Both the position numbers and the translations under genes were made by a program. A stretch of 56,895 bases of DNA from Oscillospiraceae bacterium (GTDB lineage Bacteria; Bacillota; Clostridia; Oscillospirales; Ruminococcaceae): assembly GCA_017545185.1 (NCBI GenBank), contig JAFWQJ010000065.1:1-56895 (forward strand), given 5' to 3'. The notes beneath the pieces are model-generated. The model worked only from the letters and a program-made list of their open reading frames with translations. It made no database searches and had not been told where the DNA came from. Of the stretch, positions 1 to 8,343 are shown in pieces (position 1 is the stretch's first letter; every line of letters begins with the position of its first letter).

Positions 1-1
1 A

Positions 2-304
2 GTCAGCATTGCGGACGTACAGCTTGCGCTGAAGGCATACACGATGCGTATTTCGGGCAAGGAAATGGGTCTGACGGACAAACAGATCAAAGCAGCAGAT
101 GTCAATGAGAACGGGGAACTGTCTGTGGATGATGTGCAGAACATCCTGATCTATTACGTCAACAATACCGTTGCGGGCAAAAAGCTCACATGGGAACAGC
201 TGCTCGGCAAACAGCCGCAGAAACAGCCGCGTCCGGGCTTTCCGAAGCAGCGCGAGGATACCGGATTGCTGCTGACAAGGACAGCTCGGAAGCCGACAGC
301 ATAA
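2..304 (+). CDS. C-terminal end of a dockerin protein (5' truncated by window)
   Basis: The frame is open from base 2, with the true start outside the window, and ends at TAA 302-304. The visible residues form a type I dockerin. The first partial loop (VSIADVQLALKAYT) is followed by a spacer and a second loop (DVNENGELSVDDVQNILIYY), then NNTVAGKKLTWEQLLG. The same ending occurs in the leucine-rich dockerin protein at 25197-27983 (NTVAGKKVTWEQLLG), so the parent is probably a related secreted leucine-rich protein. Dockerins bind cohesins on scaffoldins or the cell surface (family knowledge). The residues after the dockerin are basic and low in complexity. They may be a natural tail or a frame-altered end, because the paralogue stops about 5 residues after WEQLLG whereas this one runs on for about 30. 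Confidence 0.85.
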   Translation, partial: VSIADVQLALKAYTMRISGKEMGLTDKQIKAADVNENGELSVDDVQNILIYYVNNTVAGKKLTWEQLLGKQPQKQPRPGFPKQREDTGLLLTRTARKPTA

Positions 305-338
305 AGCGTTCGCATGAACCGTAAGACCTCATAAACAG

Positions 339-375
339 CAATCACCGTCTGATTTCGGTCAGGCGGTGATTGTTT
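339..375 (+). terminator. Rho-independent terminator after the dockerin gene
   Basis: Inverted repeat CAATCACCG ... CGGTGATTG (339-347 / 364-372) followed by TTTCC. It lies 35 bp after the dockerin stop. Confidence 0.75.
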
Positions 376-671
376 CCGATAAAACAATGACACATGAACA
401 CCTCAGGTATCGCCCGTGCGGAGGCGATGCTTTGCTGTTTCAGGCTTTGATGATCTGCCGTCCTGCAAAGATATGAAGCCGAATGACAGTCTGCTGCTGA
501 AGGATCAGAACAGCGCAGCGCCTAGATCATTCCGGACGCTGCCTGCCGGATGCTTTTCAGGAAAAGACGCGGATGCGGACAGTCTTTTTGCATACGCCGT
601 CATCTGCGGGCGCAGGATGATCTATACGGCTTACGAAAAAGGAACCGGCTGCGCTCAGGTTCCGTAAACAG
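376..671. other. Intergenic region, no convincing gene
   Basis: About 300 bp without a supported gene. A GTG-started frame of 83 codons (416-667, +) ends just before the terminator at 672. It has no good ribosome site, no recognisable domain and a composition unlike its neighbours. It could be the remnant of a decayed gene. Confidence 0.4.
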
Positions 672-715
672 AAACAGCGACGCTCCCGTATCTGCGGAGC
701 GCCGCTGTTTTTATT
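672..715. terminator. Hairpin terminator, usable from both sides
   Basis: AAACAGCGACGCTCC (672-686) pairs with GGAGCGCCGCTGTTT (696-710) with one mismatch, followed by TT on the + strand. It sits 30 bp past the stop of the leftward gene at 744 and can serve that gene too. Confidence 0.65.
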
Positions 716-743
716 CTGCATTTCTTCGTCCGGATTCAGACAT

Positions 744-2840
744 TCAGTTTGCCGGCGAAGCATCATCCTCAAACCGCCATTTGACCGGCTTGAGATCAAG
801 CACGCGATCCATCTGCTGCTCAATGATCTCCGTGCGCTTTTCCAGCGTATCCCGCGGATCCGGAATCAGGCTCCAATCGCTGCCGGACTTCAGTTTCTCC
901 CAGATCGCATCCATCCATGCGGTACAGAAGTTGTAAACAATATCAAACAGGACCGGCAGATTGTCCTTGATCGGAATGGATACCTCGCAGCCCGGCATAC
1001 AAATGATCAGGTTTGCACCGCCCTCAACGCGGAACCTCAGGATGTTTTTCGGAAGTGCGCTGTCGATTACGGTTTCCACCTTCACGCCCACTTTATCCTC
1101 GAAATAGGCTCTGAGCCGGTCTTCCGCATAGCCCTGGACAACCTCCTCGGATTTTCGCCCGAGTGCTTCATTCTCGGAACCTATTTCAATTTTGCCGCCG
1201 GCAAGATAGTTGAGAATGATGCCGAGCATACTGTCGATCCCTTCGGTCACGAACAGTTCAGCCTCCTTGGCGGAGCGATTCGTCATGATATTCTGTATAA
1301 AGCCTTCGTTCCGGGATGCAGTTTCCTTTGCCCAGCGTGCTGCATTGAGCGCATCGCGGGTGATCCCGTTTTTGGCAGCATTGCGCATAGAATCGGCGAA
1401 TGCCCTGTCGCCTGCGAGCTTGACTGCCTCCTGTATCCGCTCATTTGCCATGGATTTGAAGACATTGCCGCAGAACTTACCGATTGCTTCAAAAAACTTT
1501 TCGCCCAAGCCCGAGATCCAGCTCAGGAACCATTTCCTGAACTTTGCGATCGTCAGATCACGGCAAGCCGCAATGAGAGACCGGTAAATGTCGCCCTTTG
1601 CGGAATCTGTCTTTCCGGTATAATGCTTCACAAAGCTTATCATGAGATAGGCGGCAACGAGATAGCCGAGTGTCTTTGCAGAAGGCTTTTCCTTTCCTGT
1701 AATGATACCTTCCACATAATCCTGACAGGCCGAGAGCATGGTCGTATGGAGATCAGGCGCATTTTCAATATTTCCCGATGCAACATATTCACCGAGATAG
1801 GTCGCCATCAGATTCTTGAGCGGATTGATGATCGCCGCGGCAGCATCACCGCCGACAGGCAGCACCTTTTTGAGCAGCACCTCAACAGCCTTGTCGCCGC
1901 ATTTCACCAGAGAACCGGCAACCACAATATAGTCTGTGAGCAGCTTGTCCATCCGTTCTGAAGCATCCTTGGATTCCTGCTCAAACTTGACGGCGGCAAT
2001 GATCAGATTCTGACGGATCACCTCCAGATCGGCGGCGGAATACTGTTCCGGATTGCGGACGATCACAGCCATCGAATCGCTGACGCCGAAAACCCTGATC
2101 GCTTTTTTCAGCCGTCTGATTGCTTCCGCCTGTGCAATTTTGCTCGGCAGAAGATCCGGCTCGACACCGGTCAGTGCCAGCGGCAGCTTTGCATGAAATT
2201 CCGAGTCCTCTGCATGGTAGTCCAGCGGTACATCCGCATAATAGAGCTCAGCGAGAACCGGAAGCGTGACAAGCGGATAAAATGCGCATCCGGAGTTTCC
2301 TCTGTTGCGGACATGAAACCGGAAATTGTCGCTGAACATCAGGCCGTATCTGCCGCCGTCATCCGGCTGCCCGTGCTTCACGGCAGGCGCTTCCGGAATG
2401 ACTGCCTCACCCTCACTGTTCAGATATGCGACCGTGACAGAATAGTCCATGGACGGGATCACTGCATTGCCGCGGCCGTCCGTTTTCCGCTCGTCCGTAT
2501 CGGTATTCACCAGCAGACGGCCGTTCAGCATATCCTTATCCGCGGCTAAAACCGACAGTCCTTCCGAATAAAGCTCAACATTGAACACCTCGCTGATGAC
2601 CATGCCGTCCTCAAAAACCGCTTCTGTCGTCACACGGATCGTCCTGCCGGCAGCAAAAATGCCGTTTTCCATGCCCGCATCGCGCGCGTCCATATCTTCA
2701 GAGGACACTGTGATCTTTTCGGTAAGATCGCCGCGCTGCAGTTCATCCCCCTCATAGTCGATCTCCACAATGGCGGCGTACACACGAACCGGCGCAGCAC
2801 ATCTGCGGATCCCGTCACCGAAGCTCTTGTAGATCACCAT
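744..2840 (-). CDS. Hypothetical 698-aa protein, no recognised family
   Basis: A long open frame with coding-like composition, read leftward. I do not recognise a family. The N-terminal third (residues 1-190) looks like beta-rich, Ig-like or carboxypeptidase-regulatory-like modules (for example FEDGMVISEVFNVELYSEGL). Residues 250-560 are helix-rich and may be amphipathic, and the end is beta-rich again. There is no signal peptide, lipobox, LPXTG or dockerin. The start is uncertain: the ATG at 2840 has no clear Shine-Dalgarno, and the frame stays open upstream only to a TAG near 2913. Absence of a secretion signal and a start inside what reads like a domain suggest either a cytoplasmic protein or a 5'-truncated remnant of a larger secreted one. 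A bidirectional hairpin follows at 672-715. Divergent from the LPQTG gene at 2976. Confidence 0.65.
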   Translation of the reverse strand: MVIYKSFGDGIRRCAAPVRVYAAIVEIDYEGDELQRGDLTEKITVSSEDMDARDAGMENGIFAAGRTIRVTTEAVFEDGMVISEVFNVELYSEGLSVLAADKDMLNGRLLVNTDTDERKTDGRGNAVIPSMDYSVTVAYLNSEGEAVIPEAPAVKHGQPDDGGRYGLMFSDNFRFHVRNRGNSGCAFYPLVTLPVLAELYYADVPLDYHAEDSEFHAKLPLALTGVEPDLLPSKIAQAEAIRRLKKAIRVFGVSDSMAVIVRNPEQYSAADLEVIRQNLIIAAVKFEQESKDASERMDKLLTDYIVVAGSLVKCGDKAVEVLLKKVLPVGGDAAAAIINPLKNLMATYLGEYVASGNIENAPDLHTTMLSACQDYVEGIITGKEKPSAKTLGYLVAAYLMISFVKHYTGKTDSAKGDIYRSLIAACRDLTIAKFRKWFLSWISGLGEKFFEAIGKFCGNVFKSMANERIQEAVKLAGDRAFADSMRNAAKNGITRDALNAARWAKETASRNEGFIQNIMTNRSAKEAELFVTEGIDSMLGIILNYLAGGKIEIGSENEALGRKSEEVVQGYAEDRLRAYFEDKVGVKVETVIDSALPKNILRFRVEGGANLIICMPGCEVSIPIKDNLPVLFDIVYNFCTAWMDAIWEKLKSGSDWSLIPDPRDTLEKRTEIIEQQMDRVLDLKPVKWRFEDDASPAN

Positions 2841-2870
2841 TTTATAGGCAGATCCGGCAGACGCCTTCTG

Positions 2871-2909
2871 ATTACAAATTTGTAATTCTGCACATTTTTC
2901 AGATAAGAT
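2871..2909 (+). promoter_or_regulatory. Perfect 16-bp palindrome overlapping a candidate promoter
   Basis: ATTACAAATTTGTAAT (2871-2886) is an uninterrupted palindrome. Its right arm holds a possible -35 (TTGTAA, 2880-2885), 18 bp before TAAGAT (2904-2909), the likely -10 for the LPQTG gene. A dimeric repressor site is a natural reading (inference). Confidence 0.5.
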
Positions 2910-2975
2910 ATGCTAAGATAAGATCAGCGAAAGGAAATTCGCAAAATACGACAAATCAAATCGGAGGTAATTACG

Positions 2976-5180
2976 ATGAAAAAAATGATCACTTGTCTCA
3001 CAATGCTCAGCATGGTTCTGGCATCGGTACCGGCAGCCGGTCTGCAGGCAGCCGCAGCAGCAGAAGAAACAGCCGTCACAGCGGAAGCGGAACAGACGGC
3101 ATCTCCCGCAGACATCGCCGGATGCTATTTCTATCAGAAGCTGAATGAAACGACCGGCGCATACGAGAATGCCGGATACCTGACTGTATCTGAAAACGGC
3201 ACCACCTATATTTATCAGGATTACGCAGCAAAGACGACCGCAGAAGGCACTGTCAAGCTTGATCCGAAGGTCTATCCGGACGGCAACGCCGTTCCGTGGT
3301 TCAGCTTCCTTGACAAGAACGGAACAGCATGGTTCGGCTGCTACGGCGCTAAGGACAGCAATATGCTCACAAACGGCGGCTCACAGGAACGTCTGCTCCG
3401 CGACAATTCCTCCGGCACCGAAAATCAGGCAAACGAGGCTGACCTCGCAGGCAAATGGTTCATGGAATCCCGCGAAAACAAGGCCGGCGCCGAAACGACC
3501 TACAGTGAACTGACTGTGGATGAGAACGGCAGATTCTTCTGCATCTTCAATCTGACGGACGGCGCCGCAGGCGAAGGAACGGAGTCGGTTCTCGGTCAGG
3601 TCACGCTGCACTTTGAAGGCCATCCGGACGGAACTGTGACCACGGTTTACAAATTTATCACTGAGGACGGCACGCTCTTTATGGAAGGCACGCTCGCGGA
3701 TGACAATATGTCGATGGTGCTCGCTTCGGACGGGATCGCAACAATGAAGCGCGATCAGACCGTGCGCAAGGCATCTTCCGCCGAGATCACCGGCAGCTGG
3801 GTCCTGAAGGAAATGAAGAATGTGTATAAGCCCGAGGAAGGCTATTCCGATTCCGGCGTGATCACGGTCAATGACAACAAAACCTATACCTACTGCGATG
3901 CAAGCGGAAAGCAGTCCGCCGGCAGCGTGTTCGCATCCTATGAGATGCATCCGAACGGCACTGTCACGATCTGGTATGATTTCTATGACAGCAACGGAAC
4001 ATACTGGATCGGCTGCCAGGATCATCTGGACAAGATGAACCGGAACACGCTTTATGTCGGACAGACCGCAGAACAGATGCTGGTACGCGAAACAGCGGCG
4101 CCGAATGATTACGGCTACTATGATGTCACCGATATGCCGGTATCCGGTATCAGCATGAAGGCACTTGACGGCGAATGGAAGAACGGCGATGTGACCATGT
4201 ACATCTTTAACAGCACGGAACAGGAAGGTCTGTTTGAGATGTTCACCGATGAGGAGGGCATGTTTTCATCCGGACGCATCAAGATTCAGTATCAGCTCGA
4301 TCAGAAGGGACAGGAGCATTTTTACTATGTGCTTTACTCCGGTGAGGATCTCTATCTTGAATTCGATATGACCGGCGAGCTTCCGCTGGATACCCTGACC
4401 GCCAAGCGCGACGATACGGTCAAATTTGTGCGCGGTGCGGAACCCTACGATGCGGACAGCGATCTCCTTTATGATATGGCGAAGGCTCCCGGCTGCCTCA
4501 GCGCGAGAGCACTGGAAGGCGCATGGGAACAGAACGATACAAATGCAGCCTGCGTCCTGACATTCTCTGATCTGGATGATGTTTCCGGCAAATTCCGTCT
4601 GGTCGGCAGCAACGAGGAAGGCATCGCTGACAGTGTTACCGAAGGCATCGTCAAGCTTCAGTACAATTATGATGTGTACGGGGAAAGAACGTACATCTAT
4701 GCGCTGTATGTCCCTGACGAGACCGGTGAATGCACCCAGATCTGGATGACGATCCTGGCAGCCTGCGACCGCCCGGCGGATACGCTGCAGCTTTCCAATA
4801 TGGATATCAGCTTCCGGCGTTCCGAAGCAGCGCAGCCGCATAAATACACGAATGAGCAGCTCATTGAAATGGCAAAGAAGGACTATCAGAAGAGCACCGG
4901 CATCCTTCCCGCAGACGCACATTCTATGGAGAATTACGGCGGTACGGTCACGGTCGTGCTGACAGATAAAAACGGCGAGGATTTTGACGCATACACGGTC
5001 GATCCCGATACCGGTATCGGTGAGCGGTTCTCTGACAAAAAGGCAGTCAATCTGCCGCAGACCGGCAACAACTCCCTGAAAGCACTGCTGCTTGCATTCA
5101 GCGCATTCCTGCTGAGCGGCTTCGGTTTCTTTGCGGTCAGAAAGTCCGGCGTGCTCCGCCGCAGAAACGATGCGCAGTAA
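2976..5180 (+). CDS. LPXTG cell-wall-anchored protein with five repeated modules
   Basis: 734-aa surface protein. The start has a strong Shine-Dalgarno (CGGAGG, 8 bp spacing) and a signal peptide at residues 1-28 (MKKMITCLTMLSMVLASVPA). The body is about five tandem copies of a roughly 100-120-residue module. Most begin with a hydrophobic-G-x-W signature (LAGKWFMES, ITGSWVLKE, LDGEWKNGD, LEGAWEQND) and continue through beta-hairpin-like stretches with Y/F-rich strands and G-x-W/L-F cores. The end is a classic sorting signal: LPQTG at 693-697, a hydrophobic stretch and a basic tail (RRRND). The function of the module is unknown; it resembles lipocalin-like or calycin-type beta-barrels only in general appearance. 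The sortase gene that follows overlaps its stop by 11 nt, so the two are translationally coupled and this protein is the probable dedicated substrate. Confidence 0.9.
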   Translation: MKKMITCLTMLSMVLASVPAAGLQAAAAAEETAVTAEAEQTASPADIAGCYFYQKLNETTGAYENAGYLTVSENGTTYIYQDYAAKTTAEGTVKLDPKVYPDGNAVPWFSFLDKNGTAWFGCYGAKDSNMLTNGGSQERLLRDNSSGTENQANEADLAGKWFMESRENKAGAETTYSELTVDENGRFFCIFNLTDGAAGEGTESVLGQVTLHFEGHPDGTVTTVYKFITEDGTLFMEGTLADDNMSMVLASDGIATMKRDQTVRKASSAEITGSWVLKEMKNVYKPEEGYSDSGVITVNDNKTYTYCDASGKQSAGSVFASYEMHPNGTVTIWYDFYDSNGTYWIGCQDHLDKMNRNTLYVGQTAEQMLVRETAAPNDYGYYDVTDMPVSGISMKALDGEWKNGDVTMYIFNSTEQEGLFEMFTDEEGMFSSGRIKIQYQLDQKGQEHFYYVLYSGEDLYLEFDMTGELPLDTLTAKRDDTVKFVRGAEPYDADSDLLYDMAKAPGCLSARALEGAWEQNDTNAACVLTFSDLDDVSGKFRLVGSNEEGIADSVTEGIVKLQYNYDVYGERTYIYALYVPDETGECTQIWMTILAACDRPADTLQLSNMDISFRRSEAAQPHKYTNEQLIEMAKKDYQKSTGILPADAHSMENYGGTVTVVLTDKNGEDFDAYTVDPDTGIGERFSDKKAVNLPQTGNNSLKALLLAFSAFLLSGFGFFAVRKSGVLRRRNDAQ

Positions 5181-5706
5181 ACGATTCTCCGTTCCGGAGA
5201 CGAAAAAGCAGTGGGTCCTGTTTCTGACCGGACTCACTGCGCTACTGATCGGAGCAGGGATCCTGCTGTCTTCCGGCATCCGGAAACTGAATCGGATCCG
5301 GCAGAAGCATCAGCTGATGCGGGAAAATCCGGTCGTTGAGATCGCCGCGCTCGGCATCAAGGCTCCGGTTCTGGAAGGCACCGATCAGCAGACGATCGCA
5401 AAAGCCGTCGGGCATTTTGCCGGGACCGGTGATTTCGGTCAGGGCAATTACTGCATCGCGGGTCACAGCAGTCCGCTTTACAAGGAGTATTTCAACAGTC
5501 TGAAGCAGGCCGAAAACGGGATGACGATCACGCTGTACGATAAGCAAAAGAACCGCTATGAATACACCGTCAGCGACAGCTTTTTGGTCACGCCGGATCA
5601 GACGGAAGTGCTGGACGACTTCGGAGATGACCGCATCACGCTCATCACCTGCAATGATGACGGAACGCAGCGGCTGATCGTTACCGGCATATACGGAAAC
5701 AGCTGA
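5170..5706 (+). CDS. Sortase, probable dedicated anchor enzyme (class A/D-like)
   Basis: 178-aa membrane transpeptidase. One N-terminal transmembrane segment (residues about 13-33) is followed by a sortase barrel with the catalytic triad visible: His99 in IAGHSS, Cys161 in TLITCND and Arg168 in QRLIV. The size and the TLITC signature fit class D or A housekeeping-type enzymes rather than pilin polymerases, but the class is an inference. The ATG at 5170 lies inside the end of the LPQTG gene (overlap 5170-5180). An in-frame TTG further upstream is less likely because it has no ribosome site. Role: cleaves LPQTG between T and G and links the protein to peptidoglycan. Confidence 0.92.
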   Translation: MRSKRFSVPETKKQWVLFLTGLTALLIGAGILLSSGIRKLNRIRQKHQLMRENPVVEIAALGIKAPVLEGTDQQTIAKAVGHFAGTGDFGQGNYCIAGHSSPLYKEYFNSLKQAENGMTITLYDKQKNRYEYTVSDSFLVTPDQTEVLDDFGDDRITLITCNDDGTQRLIVTGIYGNS

Positions 5707-5732
5707 CGCATCGGTACCCGTATTTTTCCGCA

Positions 5733-5762
5733 TTGACAGGACTGATCCAAATGTGGTATAAT
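5733..5762 (+). promoter_or_regulatory. Sigma-A promoter of the lipoprotein gene
   Basis: TTGACA (5733-5738), 18-bp spacer, TATAAT (5757-5762). Both boxes match consensus exactly. Confidence 0.85.
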
Positions 5763-5801
5763 AACCGCATAGATCCATGAAATACAAAGGGGTATCAACG
5801 T

Positions 5802-7238
5802 ATGAACAAGCAATCTGCTGTGATTGCCGCAGCGCTGATGTGTCTCTGCATGACCGGCTGCTCCGGCAGGGATCAGCTGACCAAACAGAAGGACGACATT
5901 CCGACGATCCCGGCTGAAACGGGTCAGATCAGAATGACGGAGGAAACCGCTGCCGGACAGACTGAAGCCGTCACGGCACTGACCGGCACAGGCATCCGGC
6001 ATACGGAAACTTCATTCGTTACAAGCCGGACCGTCACCGTCACGGAAGCAGCAAAGACTGCGGCACCGGCGCAGACCAAAGAAGAAAATGCCGGTGCTCC
6101 TGCAGCCCGTGAAACCAATTCGCTGTACGGGAAATGGGAAACGGTCTCCTTCGCGAAAAACACCGGCGAGAGCGTTGCCTATGATCTTGCTGATTCTGTG
6201 CACAGAAGCTACTATGTCGGACTTGATCTGCGCAGTTCGGGGCAGTCCGAGCTGACCGTCGGGACGGAAACATTTCCGGCAACGATCGCTGTGAACGGGA
6301 ATACGCTGTCGGTCTGGAAGGCAAACAACAATTCCGGCAGCATGGATTTTCAGTTCAGCGATGACAAGACCCGCATGACAGCCGTGCTGATGGACGGACG
6401 AATCACTGCGACCCTGAATCCGGTCAGAAACGGTTTTTCGATCACGCCTTATCTGAACAGCGCAAAGGAGCCTGCGTGTCCTTTTTCCGCCTCCGACCTG
6501 ACCGGAGAATGGGCAATGCCCGGCACATTCGGAACAAGGAACAATTCCATACATGTCAGTGCAGACGGCTCTGTCATACTGCGCTATGCTTCCGGCGGAA
6601 CACGCCGCGGCAAAATACAGATCGCGCGGGAAGATCAGGCTGACGGTACATCCGGCTATCTGTATGCGCTTTGCGATGACACCGGAACTTCGTGGATGAG
6701 ATTTCCGTGCACTGCTGTCCCCGCCGATCATCTGTATTCAGAACAGGACGGAGCGGAATATGTCCGCCTCAGCCTTGCAGATATCGCCGTCGGAAAGATG
6801 AACGACCTGACCTTCCTGATGAGCTGCATGAACGGCGGCGGCGGTGATCTGGAAACCGACCGCGAAAACACCGTCACGGCCGGCGATCAGAATGCTGTCT
6901 ATGCGCTTGTCACGGATGAGCGTTTTTCGATCAACAGCCTCGGGAAGGCTGCTTTGGAGCGTCTGCTGGAGGAAACAACATCCGGTGACGAAAGAAAGCA
7001 CTGGTCGGATATGCTCGATTACAGCTTCCTTGAACAGGACGGACAGACCTATGTCCGCATCAATGAGGGGCACGGCCATTATATCTTTGATACCGGGCAC
7101 GGTGTCACAGTCAAAGACCAGACGGAAACCTCGTTTACGGCAGCGACCAATGCATCGAATCAGATGTACGGCCGGGGCAGTGCGCATTTTGTCTTTGACG
7201 GCACCAACTGGACGATCGACAGCTATGAATTCAACTGA
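5802..7238 (+). CDS. Secreted lipoprotein with two GxW modules
   Basis: 478 aa. The signal peptide ends in a lipobox (CLCMTGC, Cys20), so it is lipid-anchored outside the membrane. Residues 21-105 are a Thr/Ala/Glu-rich low-complexity linker. Two modules follow, starting at LYGKWETVS (about 107) and LTGEWAMPG (about 230). They resemble the repeats of the LPQTG protein at 2976-5180 in spacing and in the initial G-x-W motif. The C-terminal quarter (about 335-478) looks like a separate alpha/beta domain with an aromatic-rich end. The start has the ribosome site AAAGGGG at good spacing. It has its own promoter and a strong terminator. The shared module and adjacency suggest function together with the LPQTG/sortase pair, but the biochemical role is unknown. 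Confidence 0.88.
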   Translation: MNKQSAVIAAALMCLCMTGCSGRDQLTKQKDDIPTIPAETGQIRMTEETAAGQTEAVTALTGTGIRHTETSFVTSRTVTVTEAAKTAAPAQTKEENAGAPAARETNSLYGKWETVSFAKNTGESVAYDLADSVHRSYYVGLDLRSSGQSELTVGTETFPATIAVNGNTLSVWKANNNSGSMDFQFSDDKTRMTAVLMDGRITATLNPVRNGFSITPYLNSAKEPACPFSASDLTGEWAMPGTFGTRNNSIHVSADGSVILRYASGGTRRGKIQIAREDQADGTSGYLYALCDDTGTSWMRFPCTAVPADHLYSEQDGAEYVRLSLADIAVGKMNDLTFLMSCMNGGGGDLETDRENTVTAGDQNAVYALVTDERFSINSLGKAALERLLEETTSGDERKHWSDMLDYSFLEQDGQTYVRINEGHGHYIFDTGHGVTVKDQTETSFTAATNASNQMYGRGSAHFVFDGTNWTIDSYEFN

Positions 7239-7250
7239 ATCAACGCATGA

Positions 7251-7297
7251 AAAACAGCACGCTGACAGCATCATACTGCCGGCGTGCTGTTTTATCG
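7251..7297 (+). terminator. Terminator of the lipoprotein gene
   Basis: AAAACAGCACGC (7251-7262) pairs perfectly with GCGTGCTGTTTT (7282-7293); the second arm ends in a T run. Confidence 0.85.
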
Positions 7298-7302
7298 GTG
7301 CG

Positions 7303-7366
7303 GCATCAGAAACAGGAACGCGCTTTCCCGGACGATCCGCTTTGCTGCTGCATCCGTATCATCACC
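7303..7366. repeat. Dispersed intergenic repeat, copy 1
   Basis: A 64-bp stretch starting GCATCAGAAACAGGAACGCG is nearly identical to 14568-14624. It has two substitutions and a 7-bp (TTTGCTG) length difference. Both copies lie in non-coding DNA downstream of a terminator hairpin. No other gene is supported in 7298-7480. Confidence 0.75.
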
Positions 7367-7486
7367 GGAAACCGCGTCCATAACGGAGGCAGCACAAACT
7401 ACAGTGTGACTGATATCAGAGAACCGCTGACATATCACGGCTCCGGTTTTCCGATTCCGGGGAAACAGACCGCGTGCAAATAATGA

Positions 7487-7515
7487 TTGACAATGAACGG
7501 AATCTGTGTTAGAAT
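7487..7515 (+). promoter_or_regulatory. Sigma-A promoter
   Basis: TTGACA (7487-7492), 17-bp spacer, TAGAAT (7510-7515), 70 bp before the start codon at 7585. Confidence 0.8.
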
Positions 7516-7584
7516 AAAAACACCGTACAAGTTATGCCGTGCGGCAGGAAAGACAATATCCGCATAAATCCGGAGGTGTGAAAA

Positions 7585-8115
7585 ATGGATGGACAAAACG
7601 GGAAGAAAGCACATTTTCCGATCGGGTGCACTTTGTTCCTTATTATCACTGCATTTATTATCAGTGAGCTGGCTTTCAATACGCCGTTTGCATGGAAGCA
7701 AGTGAACGACGCGCCGGATGTTTCGGCAGAATACCGCGGCACGAACATTGTTCTGGACAGTGACCGCCATTATATTCTGGTCTCGACGTATGTTTTTTCC
7801 AATAAAGGCAATAAGCCGGTCTCTTTTGATGCGTGTTATGAATCCGCTGCATCCTACAACGGAACAGCGCTGAAAAGAATCTATGCAAATGATGACAGAA
7901 CCACCGAAGCGAACGACGAGATCCAGCCGGGTGCCGTCATTGCGCTCCAGGTCGGATATTCTTTGCCCGATTTCATGCCGGGTCAATCGGCAAATGCCAA
8001 GATCAAGGTCAAGCTGACCGAACGGTTTGGCGAGATGAATGTGATCCATCAGACGGAGCAAAAAGCATCCGAGCTCTCCGTGAAAGAGGTAAATCCGTTT
8101 TGCAGGGTCTGCTGA
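7585..8115 (+). CDS. Membrane-anchored secreted protein, DUF5067-like
   Basis: 176 aa. A transmembrane segment at residues 13-32 is followed by one extracellular domain, residues 45-165. That domain has the look of the DUF5067/telomeric-repeat-binding-factor-2-like beta-sandwich family (DRHYILVSTYVFSNKGNKPV, then IQPGAVIALQVGYSL). Such domains are found on many small secreted Firmicute proteins of unknown role (family knowledge, assignment moderate). GGAGGTG Shine-Dalgarno 8 bp before ATG. Monocistronic: own promoter upstream and a hairpin terminator at 8137. It ends in CRVC, two cysteines in the last four residues. Confidence 0.8.
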   Translation: MDGQNGKKAHFPIGCTLFLIITAFIISELAFNTPFAWKQVNDAPDVSAEYRGTNIVLDSDRHYILVSTYVFSNKGNKPVSFDACYESAASYNGTALKRIYANDDRTTEANDEIQPGAVIALQVGYSLPDFMPGQSANAKIKVKLTERFGEMNVIHQTEQKASELSVKEVNPFCRVC

Positions 8116-8136
8116 TCCGGCAGCATACAGCATATC

Positions 8137-8170
8137 ATGAGGCGCTGATCTGTCATCAGCGCCTCATTTT
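8137..8170 (+). terminator. Rho-independent terminator
   Basis: ATGAGGCGCTGA (8137-8148) and TCAGCGCCTCAT (8156-8167) pair perfectly, followed by TTT. Confidence 0.88.
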
Positions 8171-8249
8171 CGTCTCCGGCAGACGGAAACGCGCCTTATC
8201 CCCTGCCCAAGCGCCGGTCAGCTTTTTTTCATGATAGTATCATTCCCTA

Positions 8250-8278
8250 TTGCATTCTGCACCGTCCGATGCTATAAT
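8250..8278 (+). promoter_or_regulatory. Sigma-A promoter of the C1 protease gene
   Basis: TTGCAT (8250-8255), 17-bp spacer, TATAAT (8273-8278). Confidence 0.75.
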
Positions 8279-8343
8279 GAAGAAAAATGCGCTGCACAGC
8301 GCTGAATCCGCATTCAGCCTGTGATCCATGGGGAGGGAACACG

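Noticed and set aside
416-667. 83-codon GTG-started frame on the + strand before a terminator hairpin
   Set aside because: No ribosome site, no domain and non-coding-like composition; the hairpin is explained by the leftward gene.
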